Source: Sanguinoderma infundibulare
Lineage: Eukaryota > Basidiomycota > Agaricomycetes > Polyporales > Polyporaceae
DNA: 64,000 bases
Direction: 5' to 3'
Assembly (NCBI GenBank): GCA_032821775.1
Contig: JAVLRN010000012.1
Span: 806,001 to 870,000, forward strand
Positions 47,993-60,216 of the stretch are shown piece by piece. The notes below the pieces were generated by a model that ran no database searches, was not told the origin of the DNA, and worked only from the letters and a program-made list of their open reading frames with translations. Both the position numbers and the translations under genes were made by a program. Every line of letters starts with the position of its first letter. Within the stretch, counting starts at the first letter, position 1.

Positions 47993-49639
47993 ATGGCGAG
48001 CGGCCTCCGTGCACTGACAGGGATCAAGGTCATCGAGGTAAACAGCATATCCTACTCGACACACATCATCCTGGGCTGACAAATATGTATAGTTCGCGGG
48101 ACTCGCGCCCGGCCCTATGGCGGGCATGATCCTGGCGGACTTCGGGGCGGACGTCGTCCGGATCGACCGCCCCAACGCGACTAGCACACCTACGCCGGAC
48201 ATCTTGGCAAGGGGAAAGCGGTCTATCGCGATCGACCCGAAGGTTTTTGTTTGACTTCTTCCGAGCACAGAAGCTCGCTGACCGGCATGCAACAGACTCG
48301 GAGCGGGCATGCGGTCGTCCGGAGGCTCATAGAGCAGGCAGACGTCTTGATAGACCCGTTCCGGCCAGGGGTCATGGAACGGTTGGAGCTGGGGCCCGAC
48401 ACGTTCCTTGGGAACTCGGCTTCGGGGACGAAAGGCGCGAACGAGAAGCTTGTGTATGCGCGGTTGGTCGGCTTTCCTCGGACAGGGGGGTGCTCGTTTG
48501 TGAGACGCGTTTGTCTGTCCGAGTGCTGACTGATGAGCTGTGCAGGTCCTTACAAGGATATGGCGGGTAGGTTCGAATCGGCCTGCAGGTGCCCTGAGTT
48601 GAGAAGTTGATATATGGTCTCGACCTTGGTACACTGTAGGTCATGACTTGAACTACCTCGCAGTAAGCGGGGTTCTCTCTGTTCGTCCGAACGTTTCTTC
48701 TGTATGCATCAGGCTGAACACTGTCCTATCAGATGTTTCCCGGAGAGGGCAAACCAGCGTTCCCCCTGAATATCCTTGCGGATTTTGCTGGCGGTGGCTT
48801 GACGTGTGTCGTGGGCATCTTGCTCGCGCTCATGGAACGGAATCGCAGCGGTCTTGGGCAAGTTGTGAACACAGACATGGTACGTCCACCGCTCTGAGCT
48901 TGCCAGGACCGAAGTGTCTAACCAATGCATAGGTCACCGGCGTACGATACCTTGCTTCTTTCCCGCTCCTCCTCTCGCAGCTCCAATTCGCTACTTTCGG
49001 CGAGACTAGGGGGACAGGTCTTCTCGATGGGGGATGCCCGTTCTACAACATCTACACCTGCGCGGATGGACAGTGGGTGTCCGTGGCCTGTTTGGAGCCG
49101 CAGTTCTGCAGAACGTTCTTCAAGCATTTCCTAGGGGCGCTGCCTGGAGACTTTGCACTGGACGGATGGCGGCCGTCTGAAGATGTCCGGTATGACACGC
49201 AGACGTGGCCCCGCGCGAAGAAATTCATGGAATGCGGCTTCAATTCGCAGCCTCGCGACTTCTGGACAAAGGTGTTCCATGGTCTGTCGTTCCTTCCGGC
49301 GCCGTATGAACCGCTGAACGAGGTTGCTGACCCGCCTCGCGGACTCGGACGACAGGCACTGACGCGTGTGTCCTTCCGGTCCTGTCGAGAGAGGAAGCGG
49401 CGGCTGTGGCATCCACTCCGTCCAGCAACGCCGCTGTCCCACATCCACATCCGGATCTCTTGAGGACACCTTCCATCCTTTCACCACAACCGGCGTCCTC
49501 AGACTGGTCCCAGTCGGCCATTCTATCACGGGGAAGACATACGGAGCAGATTTTGGCTGAGCTCGGAGTCAGTGCAGAGGAGAGGGCGACGTTGTTGAAA
49601 GAGGGTGCACTAGGAAAGGATGCTAGGGCGAAACTTTAG
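47993..49639 (+). CDS. CoA-transferase family III protein, alpha-methylacyl-CoA racemase type
   Basis: Expected to interconvert (2R)- and (2S)-methyl-branched acyl-CoAs so that beta-oxidation can use them. It starts [15 protein letters not shown], then [68 protein letters not shown] and [18 protein letters not shown]. These cover the family's active-site set: His and Asp in GHDLNY, Asp in LADFAGGG and Glu in LEPQF. The C-terminus is GKDARAKL, and AKL is a standard PTS1, so it should be peroxisomal. About seven introns. FOX2 follows head to tail after 292 bp, which suits a joint role in peroxisomal fatty-acid breakdown. A formyl- or succinyl-CoA transferase is the alternative, but the racemase residues favour the call. 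Confidence 0.88.
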
Positions 49640-49931
49640 GGTCCATTTTTCTACTTTGATGTTATGTTTGGATGCTCATGGATCTCCATGGCACTTGGCA
49701 TTCCGACTCGGAGTTTACGACTCCCTGCAGTGGCAGCCTGGACATCCTGATACCACTGGCATTTATTCACTGGTCAGCAGGACGAGAAAGGGCGTCTATT
49801 CGTTTGTGCGTTTCACGTGGGCGCGAGCCGGATTATCACATGCGGGCGAGGACGGTATAAGCCCGAGGTCGAGCTACCATCACCGTCCTCGCACTCGCAG
49901 TCCACGACCTATCGCTGTACACATCCCTGCC

Positions 49932-52900
49932 ATGTCACAACTCTCCTTCAAGGGCCACACCATCATCGTCACCGGCGCAGGCGGTGGTCTCGGCAAGGCG
50001 TGCGTACGCATTCAGTCCTGTGGCAAGCAAACTGATGGCGACGCGGTGATGTCATATGCAGTTACTCGCTGATTTTCGCGTCGCGCGGGGCAAATGTCGT
50101 CGTGAATGACTTCAACAAGGAGGCGGCGCAGAAGGTTGTGGACGAAATCGTGAAAGGTGCGTGGTCAAATCTTTGCAACACGGAACGCGAGAGACCTGAG
50201 CTGCCTTACCTCGTAAAGCCGGAGGCAAGGCGGTCGTCAACAACTCTTCCGTAACGGATGGCGACGCCGTCATCAAGACCGCCCTCGACGCGTTCGGTAA
50301 CGTCACTATCCTCATCAACAATGCCGGTATTCTACGGGACAAGGGGTACGTCCAATCCACGCTCCTCCGCACTTCCTCGTTTCACCTCCCTCGTCATGTA
50401 GCTTCAAGAACATGTCCGACCAGGAGTGGGACCAGATCATGGCCGTACACCTGAAAGGATCGTATGCCTGCGCCAAGGCTGCATGGCCCCACTTCCAGAA
50501 GCAGGGCTTCGGTCGTATTGTGAACACTGCCAGTGCCGCCGGCTTGTACGGTAACTTCGGACAGGCAAACTACAGTGCGGCCAAGATGGGTTTGATTGGG
50601 TTCACCAAGGCACTCGCTGCCGAGGGTGCTCGTTACAACATCAAGGCAATAGTCGTCGCTCCTGTACGTTTCCCTACTCTAATGACACCGCATCCTGCCC
50701 CTCACATATCATCTCTGCTCAGATGGCTGCTTCCGCCATGACAGAAACGATCATGCCACCGGAAATGCTTGCAAACTTGAAGGTGGGCTGGTTGGTATCG
50801 GCGAATCCAGAGTCTGTCTAAATTCCTCCTCGTAGCCCGAGTTTGTCGCCCCTTTTGTTCTTGCCGTCACCCACCCAGACGGCGTCGATGCAAACGGTAG
50901 GGTCTTTGAGGTCGGCGCAGGTTACATTGCGGAGATCCGGTGGGAGCGCAGTAAGGGAGCGGTGTTCAAGACGGACAAGACATTCACTCCCTCTGCTGTA
51001 AGCAACATTGTATTTCGCCTACTCCAGAATTCTAACTCCAGTTCTAGGTGCAGGAGAAGTGGGAACAAATCATCGACTTCGATACTGACCCTGAACAGTA
51101 AGACAATGTCTCCTGTGATCATTTTTCAATTCTAAAGCTTGTTCTTTAGCCCTCAATATCTGCCTGACTTTGATATCAAGGCGAGCAGTTCCATAACTCT
51201 CAACCGACCCGTATTGACATCCGTGTAGGCCAAGGTTGCTGAGTCCTCAAAGGTCACCGAGAACCCTCAAGCGTCACAAGAAGTTCGTTTCGACGACAAG
51301 ACGGTCATCGTCACCGGCGCTGGCTCCCCCCTCGGACGTGCATATGCTATCCTGTACGCACGTCTGGGGGCTAACGTCGTCGTAAACGACATCAACGCCA
51401 AGGCCGCTCAGGCGATTGTCGACGAGATCACGAAGGGTGGGCTTATACTTCGCCCAACCAGCCTCCTGCTGACACTGATGTGCTTTGTGGCGCAGCTGGT
51501 GGAAAGGCTGTTGCGGCGGTCACTTCCGCGGAGGACGGCGAGGGTATCGTTAAGGTCGCGTTGGACGCGTTCGGAGGCGCGCACGTTCTGGTTGCGAACG
51601 CCGGCGTCGTCCGTCCGAGCGCGTTTGAGAAGCTTTCAGAAAAGGACTGGGACGAGATTCTTGCTATCCACCTCAGGGCTACGTACAAGGTGAGGGAGAA
51701 TAATACCTCCATTAGTCTCAACGATTGACTGGGGGTTCAGTGTGCCAAGGCTCTCTGGCCCATCTTCCTCAAGCAGAAGTATGGTCGCATTGTAACCATG
51801 GGATCGCAGGGCGGCCTTTGTAAGTCGGGCTTCTCGGATGTCTCCTGAAACAATGCTGACCTAGTTGCCCAGATGGACTGCCCAGCCTTGCGAACTACTC
51901 TACGGCCAAGGCTGGTCTCCTTGGTTTCACCAAGACGCTGGCAATCGAGGGAAAGAAGTACAACATCTTCGCGAACGTTGTCATTCCTTCCGCAGGTGCC
52001 GCAACAGGCCTTGGTCGGTGAGTATATGCATAATTCGTTCCCCTGCGCCTGGGCCTTGACTTCCCTGCTAGGGCTGGTGGTAACCTCGAAGCCATCAAGG
52101 AAGACTACATTGCTCCCGTCGTTGGTTACCTCAGCAGCGACGCAAATGACGAGACAACCGGTGGCATCTTCCAGGTTGCCGGTGGATGGGTCTCGCAGAT
52201 CCGCTGGCAGCGTACTGGCGGGCACGGCTTCCCTTCCAACAAACCTCTGCAGCCGGAACACATCATTGCCAAGTGGAAGGTCATCACTGACTTCAGTGAG
52301 TACAACATCCGGTTCCATGGCCTGCCACCAGAGAGTGCTCACAGGCACCGCAGATGACGGCCGTGTCACGAACCCTGCGAGCACCCAGGAGGCGTTCATG
52401 CAAATCGCCGACAACTTCGGTAACGTCGAGGAAAGCGCTGCGAGCGGCTCCTCCGCCTCTCACCCGTATGCGGACCCCGAGGATTCCGAGGTGGTCGCAC
52501 AGGCGAAAAGGGAGGAACTTGAGCCTGTCGAGTTCAGCTATACCGAGCGAGATGTCATCCTGTACAACCTTGGCGTCGGCGCCACCGAGGACGAGCTGCA
52601 GTGGACGTACGAGAATCACGAGGAGTTCGCAGCTCTGCCGACATTCGGAGTCATCCCACAGTTCCAGGCGAGCGCGGGCTTATCGTTTGACTTTTTGCCG
52701 AACTTTAACCCTGTGGGTGGCTTTATGGCGTGGGACGCTTGGAGGCGGATACTGACCACATATCACATTCCTGGCCACATTGTATGCTGTTGACGTACAG
52801 GCGAAGCTTCTCCATGGTGAGCAGTACTTGTCCATCAAGGGTCCCATCCCGACCAGTGGCGAGCTCGTCAACGAGGCTCGGTGAGTCGAAGTGTAACGTA

Positions 52901-54000
52901 AAACGGAAGGGCACCTCGCTAAGGCCGGTCTGGGACAGGTTGATGGAGGTTCTGGACAAGGGCAAGGCTGCTGCAGTGACGGCCATCGTCGAAACGAAGG
53001 ACAAGCACACGGGCAAGGTCATCTTTGAGAACCAGTCCACGGTGTTCATTCGTGGCTCGGGTGGGTTTGGCGGGAAACGGTCAGGCAAGGGTGTGTATTT
53101 CATTTGTCAGAAATCTGTGCAAGACTCGCTGAAGACCTCCCACCTAACAGACCGCGGCCCAGCATCCGCGGAGAACGCTATTCCGAAACGGAAACCTGAC
53201 GCAGTCGTCGAGGAGAAAACCCTGCCTGTCCAGGCTGCGTTATACCGGTGAGCATCACTGCACTCTGTTAGAATTCGTCGACGCGGAATCGCCCTAAATC
53301 TGTACGGCCTGCTGACTGCCTGACGATCCCAGCCTGAGCGGCGACTCAAATCCGCTCCATGTACGTCTTCGCGCTGCTCCTCCTTATCTCCGCTGGTCCG
53401 CTATAACCGTGTTGCTCCGTGTAGATCCTTCCAGATTTTGCTGCGGTCGGTGGATTCGACAAGCCTATCCTGCACGGTGAATATCTACCTAACATGTCAG
53501 AATCCCTTCGCGCTAAGCCACCATCGTGTTATTCGTATCAGGGCTGTGCTCGATGGGCATCTCCGGCAAGCACGTCCTCAAGTCCTTCGGCGAGTACAAG
53601 GACATCAAAGTGCGGTACGTACCTCATCCCCTTTTACATCCCAGCCAAGGATCTGTGCGCTTGTGGCCACAACCCCGAATCGTATCCGTCTGTCGTTGGT
53701 TGCCAGAGTGCTGATCCTGCGCCTCCGGTGTATTAGGTTTGCGGGTGTGGTATATCCGGGCGAGACGCTTGTTACGGAAATGTGGAAAGAAGGCGATAAG
53801 GTCATCTTCAGTGAGTGTTCGGTTCTCGAGGCTTCTGGCATGTGGACGAGGCGGTGGTATGTGGGAAACTCGAGGAGCTAACCTGACGATATCGCTCCCA
53901 CCTTACAGCCACGAAGGTCAAGGAACGTCAGACGACTGTCCTCGCCGCAGCGGCGGCGACGCTCGTGAAACCGGGTACCCCGCTTAGGTCGAAGCTTTGA
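49932..54000 (+). CDS. fox2: Peroxisomal multifunctional enzyme FOX2 (type 2)
   Basis: Carries out the second and third steps of peroxisomal beta-oxidation: hydration of trans-2-enoyl-CoA to (3R)-hydroxyacyl-CoA and its oxidation. Two SDR dehydrogenase domains in tandem: the first with [11 protein letters not shown] and [20 protein letters not shown], the second with [15 protein letters not shown] and [21 protein letters not shown] 2-enoyl-CoA hydratase-2 domain follows, with FGVIPQFQ in its first half and [14 protein letters not shown] and KPILHGLC in its second; the catalytic Asp and His (GDxNPLH) are present. The C-terminus TPLRSKL is a canonical PTS1. As in other fungi there is no SCP-2 domain. 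About 900 residues, with some fifteen short introns. The ATG at 49932 gives [15 protein letters not shown]. The 49640-49931 gap before it holds only its promoter. Confidence 0.95.
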
Positions 54001-54592
54001 GGGTTAGCTGACGGGCGCCATCTTGTTGCCTTGACTTACTTATCTCAACTGTATCTTCTTCTGTTATTGTCCTAGTTGTATTTCTATCGGAATCTTCTGC
54101 GTGACGTGCACAGGATTGAGGGGAGGCAGGACACAAGGACGGTAGGTTGAGCTGTAACCGGCGATAACATTGCAAGCATGCAACCAAGAGGGTTGGGACA
54201 TTCGTCAGCTCTAAGCAACAGCCAGGGTATATACTAAGTCAGCTAAAGTAGCCAACCCACACAACAAAACCCAAGGACCATATTGTAGTCATCATCATGC
54301 GGCGAGCGAGTGCGAATGGTATTGAGAAAGCGTAAAGACAAGGGAGCTATGTAGAGTCGACGGGTGGCGCGTTGAAAGGTGTGTAAACAAGGAGCGACTA
54401 AGAAAGCGATACGGAGAGCGGTATTCAAGTTTCGCCTGCGTTGGTTGGTATATGTGGAGACCGAGCTAGCTACTGAGAATTCTATCAAATACATCGGAGA
54501 TCGTCATGCATGCATCCATCATGTCCGTGCAGATCCACTAGGATTATAGGTTAAAGGAGGTCCGAGAAGTGTCGTATACATGTCGTCACGTT
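54001..54592. other. Convergent 3' region between FOX2 and the calcium exchanger
   Basis: 590 bp, presumably the two 3' UTRs. An 83-codon minus-strand frame (54243-54494) has no domain. Nothing else is seen. Confidence 0.4.
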
Positions 54593-57572
54593 TTAGCAGG
54601 TGAGGAGTTGCTGGATCTCGTTCACGCCTGCCGACCCGACACAATGCAAATGCAACAGCCGTTAGTGTATGGCGGGACGGCCAAGGCATGGATGGGGGAC
54701 GCACCAGGGTAATACCAGAACGTGAGGGCGATGATGACATACAGACACATGAGGATCATGCCTTCTAGCCAGTTGCTGCGTAGGAAAAAGAGGACAAGCG
54801 GGAACGTGTCAGCAACGCGCGGACGGGAAGGGGGAGGGGGGGGGGGCGACGGGACGGAGTGGCGGCGGAGTGCGGAACGCGGAGATGACATTTGCGTGGA
54901 TAACGCCCACCGCCTCGCACCATGGGATCGCGCGGAGATGAGAACATGATGGGTCGACTCACCTCTTGCCGTCTTGCACCACGTAGTTGACCACGAGCAC
55001 TGCATGGGGGGAGAGACGGACGTCAGCACGCAGGCTTCACGTGCGCGTGTCTCGTGAACGTGGAACATGAACGCACCGGACAGGAAGAGCACGATGGACT
55101 CGAACGGGTCGAAGAGGAGGCTGAGCGGCTTGCCGATGATCCAGCCGAGGGTGATGATGAACGGAATGACAAAGAGCGCGATTTGCTGTGCACGGATTTC
55201 GTCAGGGTTGTCGCAAATGGGATGGTGTTTGGGGAATGCAACGTACGATACTCGAGCCGACTGCGACGCCGAGCGAAAGCGTGAGCTTGTCCTTCACCGA
55301 CACGGTGACGGCCGTTACATGCTCTGTGGGCCGGGATGGCAGGGGAGTGACAGACAGGCAGAAAGGAAGGGTAACAAAGTGGCATGAGTCTGAAACGCCA
55401 CACACGGGGATAATGCTCAGGCGACGCACCTGCGGCGTTGCCGACAATCGGAAGCAGAATCAAACCGACGAACTCCTTGCTGATCTTCCCCGAGTCCGTC
55501 ATACCGTCAATGGAGTCGACGAGCCATTCCGCGGTAACCGCAACGATCTGTCAGTCGCGAAACAAGTTAGAGGTGGTTGTCTTGGAAAACGGGACGTCGG
55601 GAAAGCGGGCCGGAGAGCTGGACTTACCACAGTGACGACAACAAGCAGCCCGATGGTAAGCCCGACGCTCATCTGAGGGATCTCCTCTTCCTCATCCTCG
55701 GATTCAGGCCGATAAACAGGGGCGCTCTCAGTGTCGGGGGGCAACTCATGATTCCCACTCGAAGGGGATCCCGGGGGGGAACCGGTAAGGCTGCCGCTGG
55801 TGATACGGTTCAAGGGAAGAGTCGACCCATCGGACTGGGTTGCGATAACGGCGGTGGCGGCACCGTTGGTCTTGGTCTTCTTCCTCCTCTGGTACTTGGT
55901 GGACTTGAAGATGTCGGGGTGACGATCGTCGTACAAATCCTTGTGCGAGAAGAGCTGGAAAACCAAGTACGCGCCGTAGACTGGGGTCAGCGGCACAAAA
56001 AAGCGAGTGGTTCGTATATGGTAAGTTGAATGGAAGCTTTACGTTAGCATAATCCGGATACAGGCAAGCACGGAAGGACACGCACTGAACAGAAGGATGA
56101 TTGCCGCCTAATTCACAAAAGACGCTGTCAGCCTTCTATTCGCAATACGACCGAGCACGTCCAACTCACTCCGTGACTGACGGACAGGATTTCCTTGGAC
56201 TCCTGATCGTCGGGGATATTGCCACCGGCGGCAAAGTGGAACGCACCCGGGAGCAGCACAGCGATCACGGATATTATCAACAGGGACGAGTTGAGCTGCG
56301 TAACGCCTGTCGAATGCGACCGAGCCACAAAGAGCCGGCCGAGTCGGGAATAGTTTTGAGAAGGAGGCAGGGAACGTGAGTAAGGTGCACACAGCCCCGA
56401 CACCGGCGCAGCACACCAGTGAGGAATCGAAAGACAGATACGCACTGACACCGAAGCCCTGCTCTGAGAACCTTGTACCGCCTGCGAAGAAGCACATTCC
56501 GAGTACAAGCACTGCAACACCGAACGGAGAGCATATGGGATTGAGTCCGTGAGTAAACGAAGATCATGCGCGCCAATTGTGGTTTGATAGACGCACGGAG
56601 GTTACTCAAGATGGAGCCGACAACTGAAGCGAGACGTCATTGAGAGCCAAATGAGTGCGGACGATCGAGATGTGAGTGAGAGATACATACGTGACGACTG
56701 GACGACCTGGATTTCACATTGGACGAGTGCGATGATCTAGAGACGGGTTGGATATCAATTGAGGGATCAAGAGCGGAGGACGAGTATCAAACACGTACAG
56801 CTACGATCAGTTCAACACTGGGCGGGTATGTTAGCATGAGAGGGCGTGGGTGTGATGGGAAAACGTACGCATTGCCCTGTAAAGGTGCAGATGTAAGGGT
56901 GGGAAGAGGAGTATTGGGGCGAGATTCCATACCAGTGTCGCATTGAGAAGACCGGCGAGAGTTTGTCCCACACGAATGGAGAGCTCATCAGTCGCAAACG
57001 CAAGCAGCTACGGGCGGGATGAGCGAAGGGTGGGCAAGAGTATGATTGAGAGAGCTACCTTGGCCAAAGGGATGATGGCAAGGAACGAGACTGGGACAAG
57101 GTCAACATCGAAGGTGTGGCGGAAGAAAGAGGTACGCACAGATGAATATGAGGGTGTCGTTCTGGTCAGTCTTGGGCAATGCGAAATGACACGCCCACTG
57201 TGGGGACGATGAGGAACAAGGTCAGAGCAGGATGTATGAAACATACCGAGACGGGGATGAAGACAAGAAGGACATTCAACCCTGGACGTCGGTGGTTCAG
57301 CAACGGATGCGTTGAAAATATGGATAGGACTGACAAGACATGAGGACGATGGCCTTGATGCCTTGCCATAAAGGCGGAGCTTGTCCCACAGGTTTCGGCG
57401 GCATGGTAAGCTTGCGAATGAGTTCTGAGCGACGAGAGGCTAAGGAGGGGTGTGAGGTCGCCCTTGGGACCGCGGTATTTGTGGTATTGCGGCGTGGCGA
57501 GGACTGCGACTTGCCGGCGCTGTCAACGTCGAAAGTAGCACGCCTCTGCACGGGCGTCGTTTGTGGATCCAT
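54593..57572 (-). CDS. Vacuolar Ca2+/H+ exchanger (CAX family, VCX1-like)
   Basis: Uses the vacuolar proton gradient to take Ca2+ out of the cytosol. The first exon starts MDPQTTPVQRRATFDVDSAG and holds a Ser/Arg-rich cytosolic tail. Many small exons then encode the membrane helices: LLVFIPVS, LVPVSFLAIIPLAK, LLAFATDELSIRVGQTLAGL (first alpha repeat with its acidic residue), VVQSSLVGSILSNLLLVLGM, LLIISVIAVLLPGAFHFAAG, and YGAYLVFQLFSHKDLYDD. A hydrophilic acidic loop (ESAPVYRPESEDEEEE) separates the halves. The second alpha repeat is FVGLILLPIVGNAAEHVTAV. The C-terminus is YPGAGVNEIQQLLTC. Ten or more introns. The start at 57572 lies 100 bp from a TATA box. Exon ends in the middle were read by eye and may be off by a few bases. 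Confidence 0.9.
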
Positions 57573-57671
57573 GGACTACGAGATAAGAGGAGATGAGCAG
57601 TGCAGGCGCAGTCGGAAACCGAGGAGAATGACACACAGGAGGACTGGATTGGAAGGGATTAGCAAGCCGGG

Positions 57672-57679
57672 CTCTTATA
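57672..57679 (-). promoter_or_regulatory. TATA box of the calcium exchanger gene
   Basis: The minus strand reads TATAAGAG about 100 bp upstream of the start codon at 57572, a normal spacing here. Confidence 0.55.
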
Positions 57680-59634
57680 CTGGGCAGAAAACGAACGAGG
57701 TGTGCGGCCGGTGCGCGGCACTTGTCACGCCCAATCCACTCACCCAAGCGCCTAACACACCTCTCCCACGCACTGCCATGGCAGTGCCAAGATTTCTGCC
57801 TGAGGGGCCTCAGCGCTTACACCGCTTCGCCGCCTGCTGCTGCAAAGGCCTTTGTGACCCAGGATGTGCCGTAGAAGGCCTTTGTTCAACGCAATCGCAT
57901 GGGCCCCATGACAAACACTCCAACTCTGGCCTGCCTGTGTTGTGAAGTGAGCACAGTTCTCAAGCGGTCGTTATTGTTGTTGTTTTTATTCACCGCCGTC
58001 ACAATACTTACTTCCAGGTTCTTGGCGGAGACAACGGTGCCGCCCTTTTTCGACTATATTGGAGCACCGTGACCCCTTGCGCTGACACTCACCGCCCACC
58101 ATCCTTCGTCGCATCCGCTCTGTGCGCAGCGGCGATCATTTTCCGATTGTCCTCTTGTCGGAGGCGAGGCTCCAGATTCACAGCCTTTTGACGACGACAC
58201 CCAACTTTCGTCCCTTGACACTGCATCCTACTTATATCTTGGGTTATAGCATGGTCTCTCTCTGGGTAGTCCCAGTGGCCGCCCATGCCACAACCACCAG
58301 ACTACAACGCTAGCACCGGGCAGTCTTTCTGCGTCTGATACCTTGCACGATGCCGGTGCGTGTCGACTCTTGCTGCGCCGCGCTGCTTCGTTCCTTTGGA
58401 GGTCAGCTCGAGGGCTCGCCACCTCATGCAGACCAATAACTTAAACTTCTTTGCGTGTATGGTTGCCAGTCGCTCCGGTTGTCCGTTTTGCCGCTTCTGT
58501 TTGGGTGGCGCAGTGCATTGTCTAGTTATGCACACATTGATCCCCCAACGCGCTTTTCCTCTGTGTGTAAACCTTTGCTGTGTCCATGTCAATAGATAAT
58601 ACTTGCCATGGTAAGGTGGCCAGATATCGATCCTGGGCGTTTCCTTACTTTACGAACGACACACGATGGGTAATGTAACATCCTATTTTCCCTTTGAATG
58701 TTGCAAAGATGATTGACAGGGACAGGAGATTGCCTGCCAGACTGCCTGCCCTTACCGTCATGACCTCACAACATGTTGTCCAGGATGCTGTTCAAAGGCC
58801 ACGATACTGGACTGCGGTTTGGCATGTGGCAGTCTGAGGAGATGGCAATTTCGCCGCGACTGCGCATTTCATGGACTCGGTAAACGTTCCCCGAGGCGTC
58901 TTTGCGGCAAATGGCGCTCGATAGTCAGCTTGTATTTCATCCTGGAGTATAGTGCACCGTCTCCCGAGGTTCATTCACATGGACCTCCACTAATCGCGGC
59001 GTCGTCCTCCGAGTATTTCAAGATCTCATTGAAGTCGTACAGCAATCCCCGGTGGACTGCTTCATATTAAATTACAATGTTACCCACACCAACAATTCGT
59101 GTCGACGTCTTCACCCTTCGGCTCACCATCTTCTCAGCCACAGTATGGTGGAGTTGGGCGTTACTCGACGGAGTTATCAATCTTCCCCGTCGGTCTTCTG
59201 TCTTCTTCACGGCCCCTCGCAAACGAAACCAAACTCTTTTTCAGCTTCCCGTGCTCTGGATTGCTTCACAGAGTGCCACTTTCCGTGTAGAAGGGCTGGT
59301 AGGCTTCGTCCTCATCGACATCTTTCGAATCACAACGTCCGATTAACGACATTGTTGACAGGTACAGTGACATCCGGCGCATCTCCGGGTCCGCATTCGC
59401 CCTCGGCATAGCCCTGTACGTAAGTCCTCCATCTCTCCTCCTCGCTTCCCCGCCCTCGTCCTTGCGAAGAGCTTGCCGGAAGTGCATTGTCCTCTTTATT
59501 AGGGTTACGTCAATGCCCCACATCTATTACCCTTCAACGGTCAAGAGTCACCGTAGATGACAAGCGAACTGCTTCATTCGAACCCGGAAGGTAGGCCATG
59601 ACTCGAATCGGTGGAAGAACCGAGCGCAGGAAAC
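57680..59634. other. Gene-poor region, left part
   Basis: Frames up to about 120 codons are open on both strands without domains or plausible splice partners. Noted only: the 18-bp perfect palindrome GCACTGCCATGGCAGTGC at 57770-57787 and a T/G-rich stretch near 57965-57985. Confidence 0.35.
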
Positions 59635-60216
59635 ATGCGGCGGAGACCCTCAACGTTGCTTCAACCATCCCACCCCATGGCCTCCATGGACTTTGTATTG
59701 CGTTCCGAAACAAGCGAGCACATTCACCGTTCTGCCAGCGACTCCACCCTCGTGCCTCGCGCGTGTTCCATGACTACTAAAACTGATTCTCTGCAGCACT
59801 ACACCAGTTCTGCCCCCAAAATGTTTAAGAACGATGCTCATGAGCTAAAATCGCCAAAACCGGGCCGACGTCCTTTGAATGGCCAACTACAGCCTGTGTA
59901 TAGTTATATTGGTACATCGCCTCGCACAAAGCTCAGGGGTCCCTGCCTCGGGAGTCGGCACACACCTGTGAGTTCTCGAGAGGGCTGTACGCCAATATAA
60001 ATACGCGCGCTGACCCTTGGCGTGCTTCTCCAGGGTCTTATACATTGTCACTGCGCCTCGATATCATATCCCGCACAAGTACCCTTACCGTCGGCGACCG
60101 GCCCACCATGGATCGATCCCCGATTTCCAGCCCGTACGGCGACTCTGGAAACAGGCTGTGCCAAGTTCTCAGTCCAGACATCGACCCACGCTCAGAACAG
60201 CGGCTGCGCACGGTGA
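59635..60216 (+). CDS. Candidate Ser-rich hypothetical protein (two exons)
   Basis: A frame opens at ATG 59635 with MRRRPSTLLQPSHPMASMDF and runs through VLRSETSEHIHRSASDSTLV, then a Lys/Pro-rich part, to a good donor (GTGAGT, about 59969). An acceptor after TTCTCCAG (60034) joins in frame to a second exon ending at TGA near 60214. The intron would be about 64 nt. Residue usage looks protein-like in exon one, but exon two is open in all three frames, so the join is uncertain. A TATAAATA at 59996 could instead be the promoter of a shorter gene with a good start context (CCACCATGG) near 60108. No known domain. Confidence 0.25.

Noticed and set aside
48574..48585. GGTTCGAATCGG in an intron of the racemase gene, B-box-like
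   Set aside because: No cloverleaf can be drawn and the last bases depart from the consensus.
57770..57787. Perfect 18-bp palindrome GCACTGCCATGGCAGTGC
   Set aside because: Short palindromes occur by chance in GC-rich DNA; no repeat copies or associated gene feature were seen.
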